Position numbers and translations under genes: made by a program. Under the pieces are notes generated by a model. It was given only the letters and a program-made list of their open reading frames with translations. It was not told where the DNA came from and made no database searches. From assembly GCF_900538805.1 (NCBI RefSeq), contig NZ_UPZP01000031.1, forward strand, positions 1-23,465: a stretch of 23,465 bases of DNA. The letters are read 5' to 3'. The DNA comes from an uncultured Dialister sp. GTDB lineage: Bacteria; Bacillota; Negativicutes; Veillonellales; Dialisteraceae. Of this stretch, positions 14,072 to 20,864 are shown piece by piece (position 1 is the first letter of the stretch; the number at the start of each line of letters is the position of its first letter).

Positions 14072-14290
14072 GCTGGTGAGCTAGTGGGCTAGTGGGCTGT
14101 TGAACTAGTGGGCTGGTGAACTAGTGGGCTGGTGAACTAGTGGGCTGGTGAGCTAGTGGGCTGGTGAGCTAGTGGGCTGGTGAGCTAGTGGGCTGGTGAG
14201 CTAGTGGGCTGGTGAACTAGTGGGCTGGTGAGCTAGTGGACTAGTGATCTAGTGGACTAGTGATCTAGTGTACTGGTGGTACAGTGAAAC
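14059..14290 (+). repeat. 8-bp RGTGRRCT tandem array, 29 units in perfect phase
   Basis: Starting at AGTGAGCT (14059), every following octamer is a variant of RGTGRRCT, for 232 bp. In the middle, AGTGGGCT and GGTGAGCT (or GGTGAACT) alternate, giving a 16-bp higher-order unit. The last units drift (AGTGATCT, AGTGTACT, GGTGGTAC, AGTGAAAC). The period is not a multiple of three, and TAG and TGA occur in it, so it is not coding. Confidence 0.95.
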
Positions 14291-14327
14291 ATCTATCATC
14301 TATCATCTATCATCTATCATCTATCGT
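14289..14327 (+). repeat. ATCTATC heptamer microsatellite
   Basis: Five direct repeats of the 7-mer CATCTAT follow the 8-bp array without a gap, ending ATCGTTTATC. Related words (GATAGAAGATAGATGATAGAT) occur inverted near 15176-15203. Confidence 0.85.
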
Positions 14328-14354
14328 TTATCAGTGGACAGCCGATTTCCCAAT

Positions 14355-14388
14355 AAAAAAGCGTTCCCTCGTCGGGAGCGCTTTTTTT
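14355..14388. terminator. Bidirectional terminator between convergent genes
   Basis: AAAAAA-GCGTTCCC-TCGTC-GGGAGCGC-TTTTTTT has an 8-bp stem with one G-T pair and A/T runs on both sides, so it can serve both strands. It ends two bases before the stop of the minus-strand SIMPL gene. Confidence 0.9.
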
Positions 14389-14390
14389 AT

Positions 14391-15101
14391 TCAGTCGATT
14401 TCAAATACCACGGTCACCCGTCCCTGCATTTTCGATTCGCCGGGATCGATGGGGGTGGCAGCGTCGCTTTCACTTCTGGCAGCGGCCAGCTTCAAATTCA
14501 TGACGCGGTAGGGTACCACATTCACATTATCATCGCTGGCAGAAATGACATTCACCACGTTTCTGCCCAGGGCGGCGGCAATGATTTTTGCCTTGTGGTA
14601 GGCATCTTCCGTGGCCTTCCGCAGGGCTTCATCCTTGTATACCTCCGGATGGCTCACGGAGAAATCCACGGAATCAATGCGGTTGGCACCGGCTTCCACA
14701 GCAGCGTCCATGACGCTTCCTGTTTTGGAAAGCTGGTTTACCACGATTTTCATGGTGTTGGTGCAGCGATATTCCTTGGTCTTCGCATTGCCCTTGCTGT
14801 CATAGGTCTGCTGGGGGTACACATTATAATTCTGGGTCTCAATCTTTGATGCGTCGGCGCCGGCAGCAATGACCGCATTCCTTACGGAAGTCATGGCATT
14901 GGCATTTTCACGGACCGCCGCCTTCACATTGGGAGAGGAGGTTTCCACTGAAACATTCACCGTGGCCATGTCGCTCTTGGCAGTGACTTCACTGGTTCCG
15001 GTGACCGTAATGCTTCTCCTGGCAGGCTCCTCCGCCTGGGCGGTCATGCAGGAAAGGGCAATGACGCCGGCTGTTAAACATGCAATCCATTTTTTATTCA
15101 T
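14391..15101 (-). CDS. Exported SIMPL-domain (DUF541) protein
   Basis: This 236-residue exported protein has a signal peptide MNKKWIACLTAGVIALS... and probable cleavage after AQA (around 23). The mature chain begins RSITVTGTSEVTAKSDMATV, the classic opening of SIMPL (YggE/BP26-like) proteins, and continues with VETSSPNVKAA, IETQNYNVYPQQTY and the late block KAKIIAAALGRNV. SIMPL proteins form ring-like oligomers in the periplasm or cell envelope and have been linked to oxidative stress tolerance in enterobacteria. I chose ATG at 15101 over the TTG six bases upstream because GGAGG is eight bases from the ATG but only about two from the TTG. A perfect-consensus promoter lies just upstream, suggesting strong expression as a single gene. 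Confidence 0.93.
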   Translation of the reverse strand: MNKKWIACLTAGVIALSCMTAQAEEPARRSITVTGTSEVTAKSDMATVNVSVETSSPNVKAAVRENANAMTSVRNAVIAAGADASKIETQNYNVYPQQTYDSKGNAKTKEYRCTNTMKIVVNQLSKTGSVMDAAVEAGANRIDSVDFSVSHPEVYKDEALRKATEDAYHKAKIIAAALGRNVVNVISASDDNVNVVPYRVMNLKLAAARSESDAATPIDPGESKMQGRVTVVFEID

Positions 15102-15138
15102 ATGCAATCCCTCCTGTAAAAAATTGACTACAAGTCAT

Positions 15139-15167
15139 ATTATAGACGGGAAATGGTGCCATGTCAA
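15139..15167 (-). promoter_or_regulatory. Consensus promoter for the SIMPL gene
   Basis: On the minus strand, TTGACA (15167-15162) and TATAAT (15144-15139) are both perfect and 17 bp apart. The -10 ends about 37 bases before the ATG, giving a leader of roughly 30 bases. Confidence 0.92.
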
Positions 15168-15520
15168 TGGCAGAAGATAGACGATAGAAGATAGATGATA
15201 GATATTAGACGTCAGATGACCGTATTCCCGAAAGCAAGAGGGTTCAGGCGCCTTACGGCGCCCAGGTTCAGGGCGCTATTGGGGCTTTCGCCCCTCAGCG
15301 CCCCAGGTTCGGCCCGGAATCGGCTTCGCCTTCCGGGCTGGTTCAAAGGGGAGTTATAAAGCCCACTCCGTGGAGGCAGGGTTGGCGCCTCCGGCGCCAT
15401 CATATAAGCCGCCTTCGGCGGCTATAAAGCTATAAAATTGCGGCGGAGCCGCCACCACAACCTTTTGAACCTTCTGAACCCTTTGAACCCTCTGAACCCG
15501 GGCCGCTCTGCGGCCCCATC
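15168..15520 (+). repeat. Repeat island F with a complete composite hairpin/TGAACCC element
   Basis: After GATAGAAGATAGATGATAG and AGACGTCAGATG words, the full element runs from about 15226 to 15516. It shows AAAGCAAGAGGGTTCAGG, GGCGCC-TTAC-GGCGCC, AGGTTCAGGG, AGGTTCGG, CTGGTTCAAAGGG, GGCGCC-TCC-GGCGCC, TATAA plus GCCGCC-TTC-GGCGGC, GCGGC-GGA-GCCGC, ACCACAACC, TGAACC repeats, and the closing GGGCCGC-TCT-GCGGCCC (15500-15516). Both neighbouring genes lie on the minus strand, yet the orientation is the same as between plus-strand genes. The closing hairpin is five bases from the 3' end of the nitroreductase gene. Confidence 0.88.
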
Positions 15521-16096
15521 CTATTTCACAATGCAGATATCCTTGAGCGCCCTCTTTGGCACACAGTAGTTTTTATTTTCATCCAGGTAGTATTTAATGC
15601 TTCCGTTTTCCGGCAGGTCCACGATATGGCTTTCACAGGAAGGATAGCCCAGGGCCATGAGGAGGCGGGGGTTCCAGTTGTCCGGGACAGACAGGATATC
15701 CTTCACTTTGTCCCACTCCACGGCCCCCAGAATGGCGGAGCCGATGCCGTAGGCACAGGCGTTTAAGGCGATATTTCTTACGGCGATACCGGCATCGATA
15801 TCATCCCAGGGGTTGCCCCTTCCTTCCTTGCACACCAGGATAAAGGCCACCGGCTGCTCTCCTTCCTTTGGCGTGCCCAGTTCCTTTGGAAGCGCTGCGG
15901 CCCAGTGGATGGCGGGCTGCAGCTCCTTCACCAGGGATGGATCCTTCACCAGCACATAGCGGAGCACCTGCCCGTTCATGGCGCTGGAAATGATGCGCAC
16001 GTTTTCCATAAGCTCCTGCAGAATGGCAGAATCAATGGGCTTCTGGCTGAAACGACGGTATGTACGGCACTGAATGGATAATTCTTTGAAATTCAT
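15521..16096 (-). CDS. Nitroreductase-family FMN protein
   Basis: This 191-residue protein is at the short end of the nitroreductase family (usual 170-220). The N-terminal CRTYRRFSQKPI matches the SxRxF-type FMN phosphate-binding segment. ISSAMNGQVLRYVLV, and later DAGIAVRNIALNACAYGIGSAILGAV, are the standard core, and LLMALGYPS is the typical late strand. Such enzymes use flavin and NAD(P)H to reduce nitro groups, quinones or other acceptors, usually as dimers. The substrate cannot be told. ATG 16096 has AGGAGG eight bases upstream. The C-terminal YYLDENKNYCVPKRALKDICIVK is an extension in which I see no motif. An 8-bp repeat array lies immediately upstream of the ribosome-binding site. Confidence 0.92.
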   Translation of the reverse strand: MNFKELSIQCRTYRRFSQKPIDSAILQELMENVRIISSAMNGQVLRYVLVKDPSLVKELQPAIHWAAALPKELGTPKEGEQPVAFILVCKEGRGNPWDDIDAGIAVRNIALNACAYGIGSAILGAVEWDKVKDILSVPDNWNPRLLMALGYPSCESHIVDLPENGSIKYYLDENKNYCVPKRALKDICIVK

Positions 16097-16115
16097 GGTA
16101 TAACCTCCTTAAGTT

Positions 16116-16171
16116 AGTAAGTTAGTGAGCTGGTGAGCTGGTGGACTAGTGGACTAGTGGGACAGTGGGGA
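16116..16171 (+). repeat. 8-bp RGTGRRCT array, about 6 units
   Basis: AGTGAGCT, GGTGAGCT, GGTGGACT, AGTGGACT, AGTGGGAC and AGTGGGGA run in phase from 16124. The array lies between the ribosome-binding site of the nitroreductase gene and any upstream promoter, so it would be in the mRNA leader of that gene. Confidence 0.8.
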
Positions 16172-16256
16172 ATGGTTTCTGGTTTCTTGGTTCTTGTTTC
16201 TCGTGCGTTACTGGCTGGCGGCTGACTGTTTATCGCGGGTGCTTCCCGCCTGCCAC

Positions 16257-16290
16257 TCGTCATCCTGAGCGACAGCGAAGGATCTCGGTA
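16257..16290 (+). repeat. TCATCCTGAGCG-type dispersed repeat
   Basis: CGTCATCCTGAGCGACAGC followed by GAAGGATCTCGGTAC. It is homologous to 21224-21256 and, inverted, to 12402-12431. CCT/AGG changes relative to ATTCT/AGAAT keep the ends self-complementary (ATCCT...AGGAT versus ATTCT...AGAAT). Confidence 0.8.
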
Positions 16291-16370
16291 CAAGGCGTTG
16301 GTGTCTCTTTTGGCATTAAATACCGGTCGGCGGGAAGACGGCAAGACTGTCAGACGTCAGATGGCAGACG

Positions 16371-16598
16371 GAAAGAGGGTTCAGGGCCGCGTCGGGACTG
16401 CGCCCCTGGAGGCCTCCGGTTCCGCCCACTTTGTGGGCGGAACCGGAGGGGAGTTATAAAGCCCACTCCATGGAGGCGCCATAAGATAAGCCGCTTCCGG
16501 CGGCTATAAAAATGCGGCGGAGCCGCCACCACCCCCTCTGAACCCTTTGAACCCTTTGAACCTTCTGAACCTTCTGAACCCGGGCCGCTTCGCGGCCC
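16371..16598 (+). repeat. Composite hairpin/TGAACCC element, copy G
   Basis: The left half is shortened (GAGGGTTCAGG, then CCGGTTCCGCCCAC...GTGGGCGGAACCGG, a long perfect hairpin). Then come GAGTTATAAAGCCC, a TAAGCCGC...GCGGCTATA hairpin, GCGGC-GGA-GCCGC, ACCACCCCCT, six TGAACC repeats and GGGCCGC-TTC-GCGGCCC (16582-16598). It ends 10 bases from the stop codon of the minus-strand NhaC gene. Confidence 0.85.
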
Positions 16599-16608
16599 TT
16601 TCAGCGCC

Positions 16609-17964
16609 CTACGGGCGCTGTTCCCATTTCCACGGGTTCTTTCGGATGGCGTAGTCCGCAAAGGGGATGTAAATAGACAGGATGCCGAAGGCGGCGAGGA
16701 AGAAGCAGTACCACATATGGGGCACGATGTCCAGGGCATTGATGGCCAGTCCGCTCTGGGACGCCAGGGCGGCGGCCGTAAGGAGCTGGGCGCCGTAGGG
16801 GATGATGCCCTGGAAGACGCAGGAAAAGATATCGAGGAGGGACGCCGATTTCCTGGGGTCCACATGGAAGCGGGCGGAAATTTTCTTTGCCACGTCGCCG
16901 GAAACGATGATGGCTACGGTGTTATTGGCGGTGGCGCAGTCCACCAGGGACACCAGCACCGCAATGCCCAGCTGGGCGGTGTGGGAGGAGCGGATATTTT
17001 TCTGGAGCTTTTCAATGAGCCAGGCAATGCCGCCGTAGTAGGTAATCATTTCCGAAATGCCGCCGCAGAAGAGGGCAAGGAAAAAGGCTTCGTTCATGCT
17101 GGTAAAGCCGGTCCAGATATGCTGGGCAAAGGAAATCACTGTGAACGTGCCGTCGGAAAGACCGATTATGCCGGAAAGGAAAATGCCGCTCACCAGCACC
17201 AGGAAGACGTTCACTCCCATAAGGGCCAGAAGGAGCACCGCCACATAGGGGAGAACCTTTACCAGCGTATAATCGCCGACCTGTGACAGCTCAGCAGAGG
17301 GCGTGCCGGCAAAAAGGAAGACGAAAATGGTGAGAAGCGCCGCCGGCAGGGCAATGAGGAAATTCATTCGGAATTTATCTTTCAAATCGCAGCCCTGGGT
17401 GCGGGTGGCGGCAATGGTGGTGTCGGAAATCATGGACAGATTGTCACCGAACATGGCGCCGCTCACGCAGGCGCCCAGAAGGAGGGGCGCAGAAAGACCG
17501 CTCTTTTCCGCCATTCCCGCGGCGATGGGAATGATGGCCGCCACGGTGCCCATGGAGGTGCCGGTGGCGGTTCCCATAAAGGCGGAAATCAGGAAAATGC
17601 CTACCGTCAGGTACTGGGGAGGAATCAGGCTCATGCCCAGATTCACCGTGGCGTCCCTGCCGCCCATGGCAGCGGCTGCGGCGGAAAAAGCGCCGGCCAG
17701 GATGTAAATCATGAGCATGGTCATGATATTGTCATTGCCTGCGCCCTTGGAGAAAATGCCGAATTTGTACATAATGGGGTCCCGGCTGAGACAGAAGGCG
17801 GACAGCACGGCAATGAACATGGCCGTTACCGAAGGAAACTGGTAAAAGGCCATGGAAACGCCCCGGGCCTGGAAATAAAGACCGGCGCCCAGGTAGATGG
17901 CGATAAAGATGATAAAAGGAAGGAGGGCAAAGGGATTGCTCTGCCCGGGGGATTTGTATTTCAT
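16609..17964 (-). CDS. NhaC-family Na+/H+ antiporter
   Basis: This 451-residue integral membrane protein has about 11-12 hydrophobic segments. GTATGTSMGTVAAIIPIA and GDNLSMISDTTIAATRTQGC are strong NhaC-family signatures, and DCATANNTVAIIVSG with GIIPYGAQLL is the matching second-repeat region. The family exchanges protons for sodium or, in some branches, amino acids or organic acids such as malate and lactate, so the transported ion is not certain. Length is normal. The start ATG 17964 has a weak GAGG site. The stop (TAG at 16611-16609) and the last three codons, CAG CGC CCG, lie in a small palindrome CAGCGCCC-TAC-GGGCGCTG, so the C-terminus appears to end in repeat-derived sequence. Confidence 0.93.
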   Translation of the reverse strand: MKYKSPGQSNPFALLPFIIFIAIYLGAGLYFQARGVSMAFYQFPSVTAMFIAVLSAFCLSRDPIMYKFGIFSKGAGNDNIMTMLMIYILAGAFSAAAAAMGGRDATVNLGMSLIPPQYLTVGIFLISAFMGTATGTSMGTVAAIIPIAAGMAEKSGLSAPLLLGACVSGAMFGDNLSMISDTTIAATRTQGCDLKDKFRMNFLIALPAALLTIFVFLFAGTPSAELSQVGDYTLVKVLPYVAVLLLALMGVNVFLVLVSGIFLSGIIGLSDGTFTVISFAQHIWTGFTSMNEAFFLALFCGGISEMITYYGGIAWLIEKLQKNIRSSHTAQLGIAVLVSLVDCATANNTVAIIVSGDVAKKISARFHVDPRKSASLLDIFSCVFQGIIPYGAQLLTAAALASQSGLAINALDIVPHMWYCFFLAAFGILSIYIPFADYAIRKNPWKWEQRP

Positions 17965-17980
17965 AGATAACCTCGTGGAT

Positions 17981-18068
17981 AATGAGATGGTGGGCTAGTG
18001 GGCTAGTGGGCTAGTGGGCTAGTGGGACAGTGGGACAGTGGGATAATGGGATAGTGAGATAGTGGGAA
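17981..18068 (+). repeat. 8-bp RGTGRRCT array, about 10 units
   Basis: GGTGGGCT (17989) is followed by a run of AGTGGGCT units, then AGTGGGAC, AGTGGGAT, AATGGGAT, AGTGAGAT and AGTGGGAA. It lies upstream of the minus-strand NhaC gene, in its leader or promoter zone. Confidence 0.85.
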
Positions 18069-18136
18069 TACGGCTGTCGGCTGTTTGCTCTATCTCTGTG
18101 TTTCCCACAAAATACAAGTGGCACGCTGCGTAGCAT

Positions 18137-18215
18137 CCATAGTGCCCCCGTTAGGGGGAAAGGTGGTGCCGGCAGGCACCAAAGGGGGAGAGCTGCCAAG
18201 GGCAGCTCCTTCCTG
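18137..18215 (+). repeat. Structured CCCCC/GGGGG module, copy 3
   Basis: Three hairpins lie in a row: CCCCC-GTTA-GGGGG (18145-18158), GGTGCC-GGCA-GGCACC (18165-18180) and GAGCTGCC-AAG-GGCAGCTC (18190-18208). The arrangement resembles 6722-6857 and 12127-12240 but individual stems differ. Confidence 0.55.
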
Positions 18216-18226
18216 CCGACTGGTAT

Positions 18227-18393
18227 TTAAGGAAGCACTGATTAATTCGCAGAATCGAATTTCATATGTATTTTTATCCAATGCCGCGTCATCGGCCTCC
18301 TTAAATAGCTCGCTATTCGCGTCGACTGATTCCTTGCATTGAATAAAAAAACAAGAATGAAATCCGATAACGATTTAATCAGCGCTTCCTTAA
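18227..18393. mobile_element. MITE-like palindromic element, complete copy (about 167 bp)
   Basis: The left end TTAAGGAAGCACTGATTAA and the right end, read inverted, TTAAGGAAGCGCTGATTAA are near-identical. The inverted similarity continues with gaps (ATTTCAT, TTTTTAT, CAATGC) for about 58 bp per arm around a centre of about 50 bp. There is no transposase frame. A half copy is at 13297-13381 and another copy enters the right end of the window at 23385. It is probably a non-autonomous element; the mobilising enzyme is not in the window. Confidence 0.85.
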
Positions 18394-18428
18394 TGATATC
18401 TGAGGCAGACAGGTACTGAGGTTCTTCC

Positions 18429-18459
18429 GCCCGCAGGGCGCCGGGCCGCGAAGCGGCCC
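18429..18459 (+). repeat. Composite element remnant, copy H (closing hairpins only)
   Basis: CGCCC-GCA-GGGCG and GGGCCGC-GAA-GCGGCCC (18443-18459) are all that remains. It ends one base before the stop codon of the minus-strand TauE/SafE gene, so it could form a hairpin in the 3' end of that mRNA. Confidence 0.8.
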
Positions 18460-18460
18460 C

Positions 18461-19216
18461 TTACAAAAGTTCATAAAGTACCTTCAGGAAGAAGATGGTA
18501 AGCACCGTTATGATGACGGGTTTTACATTTTTTGCTCCCCCCTTGGCAAAGTAGACGGCGCCCAGGTAGTTTCCTGCCATGCCGAAGAGGCCGGCTATGG
18601 GGCCCAGGGGGAAGAGGACCTTGCCGTTCAGGAGGAACACGCAGAGGGCGGCGATGTTGGTGGTGGAATTGATAACCTTTGTCACGCCGTTGGCTTCCTT
18701 CAGCGGCAGGTGGGCCACGCCGGTGAGGAGGAGCAGAAGAAAGGTGCCGGTGCCGGGACCGTAGAATCCATCGTATACGCCGATGAGAAGGGCCATGAGG
18801 ATACTGAGAACCGCCGTCTTTTTATAGGAGTAGGGATTCTTTTCCACAATCAGCGCCTTGCCCCGGGTCACATAGATGGCGGTCAGGGGAAGAACGACCA
18901 CCATGAAAAGAAGGAAAATGTGGGAATCCATGAGAAGCGCCAGCCTGGCGCCCAGGGAGGAACCGGCAAAGGCAAAGCACACGCAGGTGAGCGCCAGCTT
19001 CCAGGGGATGAAGCCGCTTCTGGCAAATTTAAAAGTGGCCAGTACGGTGCCCATGGTGGAGCTCATTTTATTGGTGGCAATGGCATTATGCACGGGAAGG
19101 CCGGAAATCAGGTAGGCCGGAAGAGAAATCAGTCCGCCGCCGCCGGCAATGGCGTCCACAAATCCCGCCAGCATAACCAGGGGGCAGATAATCAGGTATT
19201 GGAAAATCAGGTCCAT
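18461..19216 (-). CDS. TauE/SafE-family membrane exporter (UPF0721)
   Basis: This 251-residue membrane protein has about eight hydrophobic segments. The first-repeat signature GFVDAIAGGGGLISLPAYL (residues about 18-36) with NAIATNKMSSTMGT, and the second-repeat GVYDGFYGPGTGTF with GVTKVINSTTN, are diagnostic of the TauE/SafE family. Members export sulfite, sulfoacetate or other organosulfur anions; other substrates are known, and context gives no clue here. Length is normal. ATG 19216 has GGAG upstream at 8-9 bases. The closing hairpin of a repeat remnant begins one base after the stop. Confidence 0.92.
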   Translation of the reverse strand: MDLIFQYLIICPLVMLAGFVDAIAGGGGLISLPAYLISGLPVHNAIATNKMSSTMGTVLATFKFARSGFIPWKLALTCVCFAFAGSSLGARLALLMDSHIFLLFMVVVLPLTAIYVTRGKALIVEKNPYSYKKTAVLSILMALLIGVYDGFYGPGTGTFLLLLLTGVAHLPLKEANGVTKVINSTTNIAALCVFLLNGKVLFPLGPIAGLFGMAGNYLGAVYFAKGGAKNVKPVIITVLTIFFLKVLYELL

Positions 19217-19748
19217 TCACATACTCCTGTGGAAAAAGTTTTATATTCCTTCATCATAGCACGAAGAAGGGGCGGGGTAAATAGTGGGCTGGTGGGACAG
19301 TGGGGACACGGCTGCCGGCTGTCGGCTGTCGGCTTACCGCTTCCTGCTGGCCGGCATTCCCGAACGCAAGAGGGTTCAGGCGCCTTCGGCGCCCGGGTTC
19401 TATCATTCGTGCGCTTCGCGCCGAACGATGGGTTCGGCCCGGGAACGGCTTCGCCTTCCGGGCTGGTTCAAAGGAAGTTATGTAGTATCGCTGCCGCTGG
19501 CAAGGTATGGCGCCTTGGGGCGCCAGGATATAAGCCGCCTCCGGCGGCTATAAAATTGCGGCGGAGCCGCCACCACCACCCTTTGAACCCTCTGAACCTT
19601 CTGAACCCTCATGCCCCAAGGGCATGTCCAAGAACCCTTTGAATCCGGGCCGCAAAGCGGCCCTTCTCCTCCTGAGCCTTTCCCGCCCAAATCATTCTGT
19701 ATTATAATAAACATATAATATCCCACTGATTTTACAAAGGAGTTTCCA
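19217..19748 (+). repeat. Divergent intergenic region with repeat island I (complete composite element)
   Basis: Three 8-bp units (19282-19305) are followed by GGCTGCCGGCTGTCGGCTGTCGGC, then the full composite element (about 19358-19663): CGCAAGAGGGTTCAGG, GGCGCC-TTC-GGCGCC, CGGGTTC, TCGTGCG...CGAACGA, GGGTTCGG, CTGGTTCAAAGG, GGCGCC-TTGG-GGCGCC, TATAA plus CCGCC/GGCGG, GCGGC/GCCGC, CACCACCACCCT and TGAACC repeats. An inserted ATGCCC-CAA-GGGCAT hairpin sits in the array, and GGGCCGC-AAA-GCGGCCC (19647-19663) closes it. It lies between a minus-strand and a plus-strand gene. Confidence 0.88.
19703..19719 (+). promoter_or_regulatory. Candidate -10 boxes for the J-like gene
   Basis: Two perfect TATAAT hexamers lie at 19703-19708 and 19714-19719. 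No convincing -35 is found at either expected position, so the assignment rests on the -10 alone. Confidence 0.45.
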
Positions 19749-20858
19749 TTGTTCTTTAAAGACAACCCTTTTTACCTGCTGGGGGTACATACCACGGACA
19801 GCGGAGATTGCGTGGAAGAGGCGCTCCGGGAAAAACTGCATAGGGCCGAAGGGGAGGCGGAGAGGAAGCGCCTTTTGGATGCCGCCTATGTGCTGCAGAA
19901 AAGCGTGAAGCGGAGCGGCGCCGAATTTTTCTGGCTGCCGGGGCTGTCAAAGGAGGAGGCCTTGGGGCTGGTGGAAAGAACGGTACAGGGGCAGGAACTT
20001 TCGGGCTCCGATTTCCTTTCCCTCCCGCCTTTATCGCGGGTGATTCTGGCGATGAACGGACTTTTTTATGGAAGCGCCGGTTCCCTCCTCCTTCTGCAGG
20101 AAATCTGCACCAATTACGGACAAATCCATCCCGCAGAAGCGGCGGCGCTTTTTAACGGTGACCGGCGGCTGGCGGGAATGCCGCCGCTTCGCAATGCGTC
20201 CCATGTGGAAATGTGGAAACGGGAGCTGCCCCATGAAATGGTGGAGGCGGTCCATGAGGCAGGAAAGGATAGGAAACTTTCAGACCAGGCCCATCTGCTG
20301 GCGGAACTTAGGAAGGAGAAGGATACCTTTCCCTGGCAGCTCCTTGTGATTGATTATGAGGAACGGAGCCGGAAGGAAAGGGAGCGGCTGGAAAGGGACC
20401 TGGATTACAGCCTTTCCCTTTCAAACCGCCATTTTCCCCAGGGCCTCCTTCTGGCCAAGGATACCCTGGCCCATCTGAAGGACCTTTCAGAGCCCCTGTG
20501 CATCCGAAGCGGACAGTGGCCCCTGGAGACCGCCTTCCAGAGGGTACGGAGAGAAGTGATTACCCTCTGGGACAGGGGAAGAAAGGAAGACAGCCGGGTC
20601 ATGGCAGAGACCTTTCTTCCTTTTTTCAGGGAGTGGCCGGATTTTGCCGAAAGGGCGGAAAAGGATAGAAAGGATATGGCAGAAGGAAAGCGGCCGGAAG
20701 AAGTTCCTTCCGGAAAGGGGCCTTCCTGGCAGGACGTGCCCTCCACCATTTCCCGCATTCCGGAAGTGGAAAGGAAGAAGGAAAAGAAGGTGCCCCTCTT
20801 CGTCCTTTTCCTTGTTTTCTTCGTGGTAATGACATTGTGTTATATTTTTTCTCGTTGA
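19749..20858 (+). CDS. Membrane-anchored protein with J-like N-terminus
   Basis: This 369-residue protein is read from a TTG start at 19749, supported by AAGGAG eight bases upstream and the absence of a better start. The N-terminus DNPFYLLGVHTTDSGDC followed by a helix (EEALREKLHRAE) and then KRSGAEFFWLPGLS looks like the J-like module (NPF-ILGV ... R-AE--WLPG) found in uncharacterised Firmicute proteins. No HPD tripeptide is present, so it should not stimulate DnaK in the usual way. The middle is helical and highly charged. Residues about 346-367 form one hydrophobic span (VPLFVLFLVFFVVMTLCYIF) near the C-terminus, so the bulk probably faces the cytoplasm as a tail-anchored protein. It is co-directional with the small gene 6 bp downstream. 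Confidence 0.8.
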   Translation: MFFKDNPFYLLGVHTTDSGDCVEEALREKLHRAEGEAERKRLLDAAYVLQKSVKRSGAEFFWLPGLSKEEALGLVERTVQGQELSGSDFLSLPPLSRVILAMNGLFYGSAGSLLLLQEICTNYGQIHPAEAAALFNGDRRLAGMPPLRNASHVEMWKRELPHEMVEAVHEAGKDRKLSDQAHLLAELRKEKDTFPWQLLVIDYEERSRKERERLERDLDYSLSLSNRHFPQGLLLAKDTLAHLKDLSEPLCIRSGQWPLETAFQRVRREVITLWDRGRKEDSRVMAETFLPFFREWPDFAERAEKDRKDMAEGKRPEEVPSGKGPSWQDVPSTISRIPEVERKKEKKVPLFVLFLVFFVVMTLCYIFSR

Positions 20859-20864
20859 GGATAG

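Larger units (their letters stand above)
16097..16608. other. Long intergenic region with repeat island G
   Basis: There is no credible gene. The order is an 8-bp array (16116-16171), a TTTCTGGTTTCTTGGTTC-rich stretch, a GCGGG-TGCTT-CCCGC hairpin (about 16237-16251), a TCATCCTGAGCG-type repeat (16257-16290), a TTAAATACCGGTCGGCGGGAAG word (16316-16337), AGACGTCAGATG, and the composite element (16371-16598). No clear promoter for the minus-strand nitroreductase could be picked out. Confidence 0.7.
17965..18460. other. Long intergenic region with several repeat families (island H)
   Basis: There is no credible gene. It holds an 8-bp array (17981-18068), a GGCTGTCGGCTGT word, a structured CCCCC/GGGGG module (18137-18215), the full MITE-like palindrome (18227-18393) and a short remnant of the composite element (18429-18459). 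A 63-codon minus-strand frame starts inside the palindrome; I regard it as chance or as relic coding sequence. Confidence 0.7.

Noticed and set aside
14059..14290. CRISPR array
   Set aside because: The unit is 8 bp, directly tandem, with no unique spacers and no cas genes.
14268..14849. 193-codon open frame on the plus strand
   Set aside because: It starts in the microsatellite, crosses the terminator and lies antisense to the SIMPL gene.
18090..18281. 63-codon minus-strand gene starting inside the MITE-like element
   Set aside because: It has no ribosome-binding site and runs from the palindrome into an unrelated structured repeat. It is kept only as a possible relic reading frame in the findings.
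18710..19642. 310-codon open frame on the plus strand
   Set aside because: It is antisense to the TauE/SafE gene and then runs through repeat island I, ending in NPLNLLNP repeat peptide. It is not a real gene.
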